This document shows positions 56,969 through 64,000 of a DNA stretch of 64,000 nucleotides, one piece after another (positions within the stretch are counted from its first letter, which is position 1; each line of letters begins with the position of its first letter). Made by a program: the position numbers and the translations under genes. The stretch lies in contig JAKSZU010000016.1 in assembly GCA_026018925.1 (NCBI GenBank), positions 59,773,575 to 59,837,574 of the forward strand, written 5' to 3'. A model generated the notes under the pieces. That model saw only the letters and a program-made list of their open reading frames with translations, searched no databases and was not told the origin of the DNA. This DNA is from Tupaia tana. Lineage: Eukaryota > Chordata > Mammalia > Scandentia > Tupaiidae.

Positions 56969-57175
56969 AATCTACTTAGTGTTGATGCATTTCATTATAC
57001 AATGGCAAAAATTTGTATTTGTTAATATCACCATTAATTTTTAGAACATTTTTAAGTATTGAGAAATTGTTAAGATCATGATGGTGGTTATAAGTTCTCC
57101 CAAAACTCTAGCTTTAGCTTTAAAGATCAAATTTATTATTTATAAATATTTTTTCCTTGATGTTACTAATCACAC

Positions 57176-57420
57176 TTTCTTTTTGCTAAAGGGTGCATGC
57201 ACTTGCCAGAGAGACACACCCAGAGAGAGAAAGAGAACGAGAGAGAGAGAAATGGTCACATTGCAATCCCTTCTCTTTCCATCCCGCCCTCATTTCAGGA
57301 TTTTGGGCACACAGGTACATGCACCTGGAGTATTTTTCAAGTCACTGGGTCTGGGACTTGAACTGGGCTGTCAGCATGTGGGATCCAGCCACCTTAATCA
57401 CCATCCCACTGGCTAGCCCA
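57176..57420 (-). mobile_element. old L-type SINE
   Basis: Flanks AATCACACTTT and AATCGCACTTT. The hairpin is missing and the head ends ccactggctagccc. Confidence 0.88.
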
Positions 57421-57967
57421 CAAATCGCACTTTATTCATTTGCCCTGTAGCTGGTCATGTAAGGTTGGAGTTCCCGTGCACAATGCTTAACCCTCGACAT
57501 CTGGACCCGCCCCCTCCTTATCTTCTACTTCTCCTTCTTCTTTTGTGAATGTGTGAGGTGATGACCACAGTAACTAATAATATAATCTGTCACACTGCCT
57601 GGATGAAGGTAGAAGTAACTTTATCCACTATTGTTTTTGAGCTCTTAGTGAAAATGTCAATATAGCAGAAAAGGCAAATATCACCCGACTACTAAGAGAA
57701 AAAAAAAGTTTTGCCCTCAGGAAGAGTCTCAGGAATCATCAGTGGCCCAGGGTCCAAATTTTGAGAATTTCTGCTCTAGATTTGTATAAAAGAAAGAAAT
57801 TCCAATTTGTTAGTCTTTTAATTACAAGATAGTTTATATTTCTAGTTTTCAAACTGTCTTTGGCCAACTTGCCAAAAATTCAGTAGTTATACAGAGATAG
57901 AGACTTCTGACTTTGTAGGAACTTATTTTAAATTCTGAAAGAAAATAGATATAAGAAGTTAAGAAGT
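57421..57967. other. unassigned
   Basis: No gene recognised. 'gtggcccagggtccaaattttgagaatttctgctctaga' at about 57,740-57,780 may be a MER end. Confidence 0.3.
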
Positions 57968-58236
57968 GGGGCCAGCCAATGGTGTGGTGATTAAAGTAGC
58001 CAGATCCCACATGACCAACTTCGTGGTTCAAGTCCCAGACCCAGTGGCTTGAAAATCACACTGGGTATATGTGCATGTGTGCCCAAAATCCCCGAGAGGA
58101 GAATGGAGGAGAAGGGATTGCAGTGTGGCCATCTTCCTGGGGGGTAATTTCTCACTTTCTGACTCTCCATATGTCTCTGTCTCTCCAGCAAGTGCATGTG
58201 CCCTACAGGAAAAAAAATATCTCTTAAAAAAAAAAT
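57968..58236 (+). mobile_element. old L-type SINE
   Basis: Head ggggccagccaatggtgtgg, linker gtgcatgtgtgccc, and tail ctacaggaaaaaaaat. Confidence 0.88.
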
Positions 58237-58399
58237 GTGCCTCATATTGTTAGTATCTTTGTGCTGTACTCAAAAGTAGGATAGCCCGAACTTCTCACGC
58301 AGTTCTACTTGGACGTTGGCACAATGTGCTCTCTGGTACCTCTCCTCCCTGTTCCCAACTGTTGCAAACACAGGGAATATTTATTTGGTCCACCATTGT

Positions 58400-58640
58400 G
58401 AACTGTTAAAAGAACGCCAGCTTTGGAGCCAGTTCAGACCTGGGTCTGCTGCATAACCAAAACCTTGGAAAAGTAAGTTACTTCACTTTTCTATGTTTGA
58501 ACTTTTTCACCTGGCATGTGGCAATGGCTTTATGTCTATCTCAGACGACCACGAAGAGTAACGGAGATCTTATGCACCGAGCACAATGCCTGGTGCAGAG
58601 CAGTTTCTGCATAAATGAAAATGATGGTTATTTAGTTCAG
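58400..58640 (+). mobile_element. MIR
   Basis: 'gccagctttggagccagttc', 'ggaaaagtaagttacttcac' and 'acaatgcctggtgcagagca' give the MIR 5', core and 3' parts. Confidence 0.75.
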
Positions 58641-59089
58641 GGTCTGAGAGACTTGTTCAAATTGTACAAATTCTGCTTTTCCAATTTTCATTCACTGGGT
58701 GCTCTCTGAGAAGTTAAGGAATTGTGTCTAGTTCTTTTAGTACCTTTTAAAGGGAAACTTCCTACTTCCCTTTCATGTGATAAGAGGCTTATTTGAAAAA
58801 GAATGCTCTTTGTTCTTAATTTCAAAAGGGAATTTACCTTTCTTTAGAGGCTGTTTGCGTATTTATGGTAAATATAATTCCGTACATTGTCAGCTGACTA
58901 GTATATATTATTTATTATATAGAGGCCTGTCTAACAAGACAGCCACAGTCTGAAACAGGTCAATAGTGTGAATTAAATGCTAAAGCTTGGAATGACATCT
59001 ATATTATATCTTTTACTGATCTACATGGTGTCCTAGGAATGTAACCTTGGTAAATATTTTTTAATAGGTTTCTGTTTCTTTATTTTCAG
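58641..59089. other. SEPTIN14 upstream / 5' intron
   Basis: Contains the polypyrimidine tract and CAG acceptor (59,087-59,089) for the first SEPTIN14 coding exon. No promoter signal is clear. Confidence 0.4.
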
Positions 59090-59104
59090 CTCTTTCAGTC
59101 CGGC

Positions 59105-59158
59105 ATGGCAGAAAAACCAGTGTGTGTGTCCACACAAATACTTGATGATGAATATAGA
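59105..59158 (+). CDS. SEPTIN14: SEPTIN14 first coding exon
   Basis: After a strong acceptor (tgtttctttattttcag) comes CTCTTTCAGTCCGGC and then ATG at 59,105. It encodes MAEKPVCVSTQILDDEYR and stops at a GTTAAGT donor (59,159), phase 0. The pattern MAxK.xC.S.Q..DDE is the N-terminus shared by SEPTIN14 and its paralogue SEPTIN10, and MAE…TQI…D matches the human SEPTIN14 start I recall. Position and strand (next to ZNF713, divergent) are as in human. The septin GTPase domain must lie in later exons to the right; none was found up to 64,000. SEPTIN14 is a testis-enriched septin, a filament-forming GTPase. The donor's T at +3 is not consensus, which keeps confidence moderate. Confidence 0.72.
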
Positions 59159-59167
59159 GTTAAGTAT

Positions 59168-59394
59168 ATTTATTCTTTTATTGAAATTTTGCCAGAGAGA
59201 GACACAGAGAGAGAGAGTAACCCCCCTCACCCCATAGAGAACAGTCACACTACAAGCCATTTTTCTCCATTTCTCCCTCCTTTCTGAATTTTGGACACAC
59301 ACACATACACACTCAGAGTTTTCTCAAACTGCTGAGTCTAGAACTTGGACTACTCAGAGGGCCACCTTAACCATCATACCATAGACTGGCCTCT
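59168..59394 (-). mobile_element. old L-type SINE beside the SEPTIN14 donor
   Basis: Its A/T-rich tail begins about 10 bp after the exon's splice donor. Tail ttgaaattttgccagagag, head ending catagactggcctc. Confidence 0.78.
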
Positions 59395-59448
59395 ACCATA
59401 TTTTTTCTCTACTCCTCACCATACTCCTCCGAAGTGAGTAGTTTCTTT

Positions 59449-59630
59449 TTTTTTTCTTTTTAAAGAATTATTTCATTTATATTTATTTATCTATTTTCAT
59501 TTGACCAGAGAGAGACAGAGTGAGAGAGAGAGAATGAGTGAGAAAGCAAGCTGCCAGGTCCAGGAACTCAAACAGCAGTTGGCCATGTGGGAGTCCAGCA
59601 TCCTTAACCACCACACCACCTGCCGGCCCC
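59449..59630 (-). mobile_element. S-type SINE
   Basis: Flanks GAGTAGTTTCTTT and GAGTGATTTCTTT. GA tract, and head ending cacctgccggcccc. Confidence 0.9.
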
Positions 59631-59850
59631 ATGAGTGATTTCTTTAACAGCAAAGAAAAACAAATTAAAATGCCAGCATTATCCAATAGGGGAAAAGCAT
59701 ATTATTATTTTGATGGAGATATTTATAGAATTTATGTATACTTAACATAAATACTTTTGAAATAAAGTTATTTTAGGAGATTGAATGCATGTTGATTACT
59801 TTGTTGAGTGTGAGAAGGAATCAAGTTCCATTTTAAAATGAGCTTCTGGG

Positions 59851-60110
59851 GGACCAGCAGTTAGCCTAATGGCTATGTCGCTGAACTCCCATGTAGTCGA
59901 CTGTCGTTTGAGTCCCGGACCCGGTGGCTTAAACTCACGCCAGGTGCGTGTGCGTGCGTGCCCAAGATCCCGAGAGGAGAATGGAGGAGAAGGGATTGCG
60001 GCGTGGCCATCCCCTCTGGGGGGTGATTTCTCGCTTTCTGTCTCTCTGTCTCTATCTTTCTGGCGAGTGCACACGCCCTATAGCAAAAACCTCTTTGGAA
60101 AAAAAAAAAA
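59851..60110 (+). mobile_element. young L-type SINE
   Basis: Flanks GAGCTTCTGGG on both sides. Intact hairpin with one change. Confidence 0.93.
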
Positions 60111-60122
60111 AAAGAGCTTCTG

Positions 60123-60313
60123 GGGGCCAGTAGGTGGCGTGGTGGTTAACGTGTTGGACTCCCATATGGCCTGAGTCCTGGACCTGGCAGCTTGCTTTCT
60201 CACTTTCCCTCTCTCTCTCTTGCTCTTTGCCTCTCTGGTGAGCACATGCACCATATAACAAATTAAATAATAATACTAATAAATAAAATTAAATAATTAT
60301 TTTTTAAAAAAAG
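60123..60313 (+). mobile_element. S/L hybrid SINE
   Basis: S-type head (gggggccagtaggtggcgtgg) with part of the B-box approach deleted. The end is ggtgagcacatgcaccatataac, then an AT-rich tail. Confidence 0.86.
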
Positions 60314-60372
60314 ATGCGATCTGTATTTGGGAAAACATATGGTCATTCGCATTAAATTTTACATTAAAACTG

Positions 60373-60613
60373 GGACCAGCAGTTAGTGTAATGGCTATGT
60401 CGCTGGACTCCAATGTAGTCGACCGTGGTTCGTGTCCTGGACCTGGTGACTTAAAACTCATGCCGGGCACGTGTGCGTGCGTGTCCAAGATCCCGAGAGG
60501 AGCATGGAGAAGGGATTGCGGCGTGGCCATCCCCCTGGGGGGTGATTTCTCGCTTTCTGTCTCTCTGTCTCTCTCTGACTATCTGGCGATCGCATGTGCC
60601 CTATAGCAAAAAA

Positions 60614-60652
<39 letters not shown>

Positions 60653-60655
60653 AAT
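60373..60655 (+). mobile_element. young L-type SINE with (AAAT)n tail
   Basis: The tail is about 11 AAAT units (60,608-60,652). Flanks TTACATTAAAAC on both sides. Confidence 0.93.
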
Positions 60656-60666
60656 TACATTAAAAC

Positions 60667-61107
60667 GGACCAGTCCTGTGGCCTAGTGGTTAGGAAACCA
60701 GATCTCACAGGGCCAACTGAGAGTTTGAATCTCATCCTGACAGCTTCAAAAGCACTGCCAGGTGGGCCAGTCGGTGCCTTGGTGGTTCTGGTGCTGGACT
60801 TCCAAATAGCCGACTGTAGTTCAAGTCCCAGACTTGGCAGCTTGCTTTCTCATTTTTCCTTTCTCTCTCTCTCTTTGGTCAAATTAAAATAATAATAATA
60901 ATAGCAACAAATAAAATTAAATAAATAAATAAATAATAAAAAACACAGGGAGTCATAAGTTCATGAGTGCCCCAAGTCCCAACAGTATGGAGAAATGAAG
61001 AAGGGATTGTGGCATGCCCGTATCCCACTGGGGGTGCTCTCTCCCTTTTCCTTCTTCCTCTGTGTCTCTACGATGAGCACACACACTCTCTGGCTTATAA
61101 AACAAAC
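60667..61107 (+). mobile_element. old L-type SINE split by an S-type SINE
   Basis: Head (ggaccagtcctgtggcctagtgg) at 60,667-60,762 and body (agtgccccaagtcccaac to ctctggcttataaaac) at about 60,960-61,107. Confidence 0.8.
60763..60952 (+). mobile_element. S-type SINE nested in an old L-type SINE
   Basis: Head ggccagtcggtgccttggtgg and tail attaaaataataataataat, lying between the two halves of the older element. Confidence 0.83.
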
Positions 61108-61185
61108 AAACTAAGACAAAAGCTTACATTAAAAAAGAGAATAGTACGTCTGAGTGGGTGAAAATTTAGTTATAGGATTCTTTAT

Positions 61186-61332
61186 GAGATCAGCCCTGTA
61201 GCCTTGTAGTAAAGAGAGGCTGGATTCCACATGCCCGACCTTGCTTTGAGTCCCAGCTCCGGTAGCTTGAAAAACACTCCGAGCATGTGTGTCTATGTAC
61301 CCCAAAATGTGGACAGGATGAAGAAATGTTAT
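61186..61332 (+). mobile_element. old L-type SINE, 3' truncated
   Basis: Head atcagccctgtagccttgtag, B box ctttgagtcccag, ending at tggacaggatgaagaaatg. Confidence 0.75.
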
Positions 61333-61723
61333 GTGCTTCCAAAATACAATTATGAGACAGGCATAGAAGAGACATTCCCATTTCAAATGGAGCTAATAGG
61401 AAGAAAGCAAGGAAAAACAGGTCCCAAGTAAGTTTAAACCCAACAGGACAAACCACACTAAATCTGAAGGCTTCAGAATGATCTTATTTGACTTTGATGC
61501 TCTGTCTGGTGAGGGATTGTTCTCTGCTTCAAAAAACAATCACACCATAGAAGCAAGTAATGTTCCAAATTTGTTCTGGAATCCTTTTACAGTGGGAAAA
61601 CTTAGTTTCTTCTCTAAGTATTATAAATAACATTTTCACAAAATGCGAATACTAGTTAAAAAAAAAAAAAACACTTCTTTCAACCTAGCTTTTTTCCAGC
61701 AATAATTAACCTTTCAAAGTTCT
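61333..61723. other. unassigned (SEPTIN14 intron)
   Basis: No exon or repeat recognised. Confidence 0.3.
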
Positions 61724-61740
61724 ATATATGGGCTTTTCTT

Positions 61741-62010
61741 TTTTTTTTTTTTTTGGAGAGGTTTTTTCGCTATAGGGCGCGTGCGCTCACCAGACAGACA
61801 GAGAGAGACAGAGAGATAGAAAGCGAGAAATCACCCCCCAGGGGGGATGGTCACGCCGCAATCCCTTCTCCTCCATTCTCCTCTCGGGATCTTGGGCACG
61901 CACGCACACGCGCCCGGCGTGAGTTGTAAGCCACCGGGTCTGAGACGCGAACCGCGGTCGACTACGTGGGAGTCCAGCGACATAGCCGTTACGCTAACTG
62001 CTGGTTCCCA
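61741..62010 (-). mobile_element. young L-type SINE with exact 17-bp TSD
   Basis: ATATATGGGCTTTTCTT at 61,724-61,740 and 62,011-62,027. Perfect hairpin, intact B box, and gcgcgtgcgctcacc near the tail. Confidence 0.97.
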
Positions 62011-62136
62011 ATATATGGGCTTTTCTTCAATGTTGGTACTTAGTGTGATATTAAGATATAGTGGTTTTTTTTTTTTTTTTTTTTCTGAATGGCTTGTATT
62101 CTTGAAATTGTAGACTCTTTGTTAAAGAAAGCTCTA

Positions 62137-62415
62137 GGGGCCAGCAGATGGTGTAATGGTGTGTCTCTGGACTCTAACATGGCCGACTGAGGTTTGGGTC
62201 CCAGATATAGTGGCTTGAAAATCATTCTGGGCATGTGACGTGCATGCCCAAGATCCTGAGAGGAGAATGGAAGAGAAGGGATTGCATAGTGACCATACCC
62301 CCAGGGGGTGATTTCTCATTTTCCCTCTCACTGTCTTGGTCTCTCTCTCTCTCTCTCTAGCAAAAGCATGTGCCTTATGGCAAAAATGTCTATAAAAAAA
62401 AAAAAAAAGAAGAAG
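62137..62415 (+). mobile_element. L-type SINE
   Basis: Head ggggccagcagatggtgtaatgg with some bases lost after it, and tail gccttatggcaaaaatg. Confidence 0.88.
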
Positions 62416-62439
62416 AAGGCGGCAGCTTTAGATTTATAG

Positions 62440-62545
62440 AATATTAGAGTGTGAAAAATTTTAGGTTCACCTGGTCAGATTCCCTCATTTTATGGAAGAG
62501 AAAATGGAGGCATTGGTACCTGTCTTAAAAGCTCACAACGACTAG
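62440..62545 (-). mobile_element. MIR
   Basis: 'ccctcattttatggaagaga' and 'ggaggcattggtacctgtct' are antisense MIR core. Confidence 0.5.
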
Positions 62546-62624
62546 TAACTTTTTTTATTCCACTAACTTTCTTTAGTACCACTGGGAAACAGAGTTCTGT
62601 GAGTACAGATCAAGCATCAGGGCT

Positions 62625-63050
62625 CCTATTTATAACTTTATACTCATTGACCAACTTCTCTGCATCCTTCCCTCCACTAACCTCCCCAGCCTTGGTAACG
62701 GCCATTCTACTCTCTGCTGCTATGAGATCGACCTTGCTAGAATCCATATATGAGTGAGTTTATGCAGTATTTGTCTATCTGTGCCTGGCTCATTTTCTTA
62801 ACATAAAGTCCTTCAGGTCTATCCATGTAGCCACAAATAATAACATTTCATTCCTTTTTTATGGCTGAATAGTATCCCATCACATCTATCTGCTGGTGAA
62901 CTCAAGATGACTCTATATCTTGGTTATTGTGACTAGTGCTAGAATAAACACAGGAGTGCAGATATCTCCTTGACATACTAATTTTATTTCCTTTGGATCT
63001 ATACCCAGTATTAGGCTTGTTGGATCACATGATAATTCTGTTTTAAGGGT
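62625..63050 (-). mobile_element. L1 3' fragment
   Basis: 'ccaccttggtaacggccattc'-type wording, 'tatgcagtatttgtctatctgtgcctggct' and 'ggagtgcagatatctccttg' give the antisense L1 order. Truncated on the right by a SINE. Confidence 0.85.
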
Positions 63051-63137
63051 TTTTAAAAAATGATTTATTTAATTTTATTTATTATCATTATTATTTTTTA
63101 TTTGGTACAGGCACTCACCTTTGAGACACACACACAT

Positions 63138-63208
<71 letters not shown>

Positions 63209-63284
63209 TCCTGTCTGTGACTTGAACTATAGTTGGCCATGTGGGAGTCCAGTGCCCCAACCACCATGCCACCTACCAGTCCCA
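63045..63284 (-). mobile_element. S-type SINE with (CA)n(GA)n
   Basis: A CA run (63,127-63,152) followed by a GA run (63,153-63,201) in the CT tract region. The head ends cacctaccagtccc. Confidence 0.87.
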
Positions 63285-63403
63285 TGTTTTTAGTATTAAA
63301 ACTAATCTTTTATACTTTACATATCATAACTTTGTGTTCATTGTCTCATTTGCTCTGTGTAGTCTGTATACACTTGCTGTCATGAAGAATTAAAATAATC
63401 AGT

Positions 63404-63702
63404 GGACTCAGCCATGGTAGTGTGTACTGCTAAAATGCTGTTGTTTTGTGGGCTGAGGTCATGAGAGAGGCCTGGGTTTGATTCCTAGCTCATCCTAAAA
63501 GCTGAATGCAATGGTACACACCTGTAATTCCAGGAACTCAGGAGGTTGAGGCAGGAGGATCGTGAGCTCAAGGTTGGCCAGGGCAACATAGTAAGAGCTT
63601 ATCTAAAATTACTGGGTGGTACCGTGTGCCTATCTATAGTCTTGGCTGCTAGACACTGAGCAGGAGAATTGTGACACAGTGAGAACCTGCCTTTAAAAAA
63701 AA
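63404..63702 (+). mobile_element. composite tRNA-7SL-7SL SINE
   Basis: Unit 1 (63,404-63,495) is tRNA-like with B box gggtttgattcct. Unit 2 (63,501-63,600) is Alu-like: gctgaatgcaatggtacaca, cctgtaattccag, caggaggatcgtgagctcaa, and gccagggcaacatag. Unit 3 (63,607-63,690) is a second Alu-like unit ending gagaacctgccttt, then an A-run. It has no tail between units, so it is one transcript-derived element. Confidence 0.8.
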
Positions 63703-63712
63703 AGTATGATTG

Positions 63713-63975
63713 GGACCAGCAGTTGGTGTAATGGCTATGTCGTTGGACTCCCATGTAGTCGACCGCGGTTTGAGTCCTGGACCTGGTGGCTTAAATTCAC
63801 GCCTGGCGCATGTGCATGTGTGCTCAAGATCCCGAGAGGAGAATGGAGGAGAAAGGGATTGTGGTATGGCCATCCCCCTTGCGGGGGTGATTTCTCGCTT
63901 TCTGTCTCTCTGTCTCTCTCTGTTCTTCTGGCGAGTGCACGTGCCCTATAGCAAAAACGTTTCCAAAAAAAATTT
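63713..63975 (+). mobile_element. young L-type SINE after the composite SINE
   Basis: Inserted in the A-run. AAAGTATGATT is duplicated (63,700-63,711 and about 63,980-63,991). Confidence 0.93.
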
Positions 63976-64000
63976 TTTTTAAAGTATGATTAGCACTTTA

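Noticed and set aside
59400-64000. Further SEPTIN14 exons (GTPase P-loop GETGIGKST)
   Set aside because: No matching frame found on the + strand; probably to the right of the window.

Overview
The window is nuclear DNA of a placental mammal. It has interrupted genes with GT-AG introns, three small CpG islands, processed pseudogenes, old L1, L2, MIR, MER5A and MaLR fossils, and about 95 copies of lineage-specific tRNA-derived SINEs. Gene order is NIPSNAP2 (-), MRPS17 (-), ZNF713 (-), SEPTIN14 (+). This is the order I know from human chromosome 7p11.2, read here in reverse. The species is not certain. The dominant SINE is not Alu, B1/B2, CAN, ERE, Bov-tA or the rabbit C element. A few Alu-like 7SL-derived units favour Euarchontoglires, and I would test colugo or treeshrew first.

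Layout: 1-4.6 kb is the start of NIPSNAP2 intron 1, and exon 1 with its CpG island lies at 4.2-5.05 kb. MRPS17 runs from its stop at 8.18 kb to a CpG-rich promoter near 11.1 kb. Between MRPS17 and ZNF713 lie two processed pseudogenes, ARF1 (13.0-14.6 kb) and NAA20 (15.1-15.9 kb). ZNF713 has four coding exons (19.6-20.7, 23.5, 23.9-24.1 and 32.2 kb) that join into a 450-residue KRAB zinc-finger protein. Its probable 5' untranslated exon and CpG island lie at 46.9-47.5 kb. A SELENOK retrocopy (49.2-50.5 kb) sits inside a SINE. The first coding exon of SEPTIN14 is at 59.1 kb on the + strand. An intact solo LTR occupies 41,764-43,057.

SINE vocabulary used below. L-type: about 250 bp, with a tRNA-like head carrying A and B boxes, a GT/CG-rich linker, a body with a C-run/G-run hairpin, a CT-rich tract, a CTATAG motif and an A-rich tail. 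Old L-type: diverged copies, often with a GGATCCCACATGG-like head. S-type: about 150 bp, with the same kind of tRNA head, a CT tract and an A/T-rich tail containing AAATAAAGTTA. On the - strand the tail is a T-run at the low coordinate and the head (…CTGCTGGTCCC) is at the high coordinate.

The genes are ordinary nuclear genes (mitochondrial NIPSNAP2 and MRPS17, nuclear ZNF713, a septin) and do not form a pathway unit. I found no undescribed system. The most informative material is the layering of retroelements, several of which are bounded by target-site duplications (TSDs), and a composite tRNA-7SL-7SL SINE.
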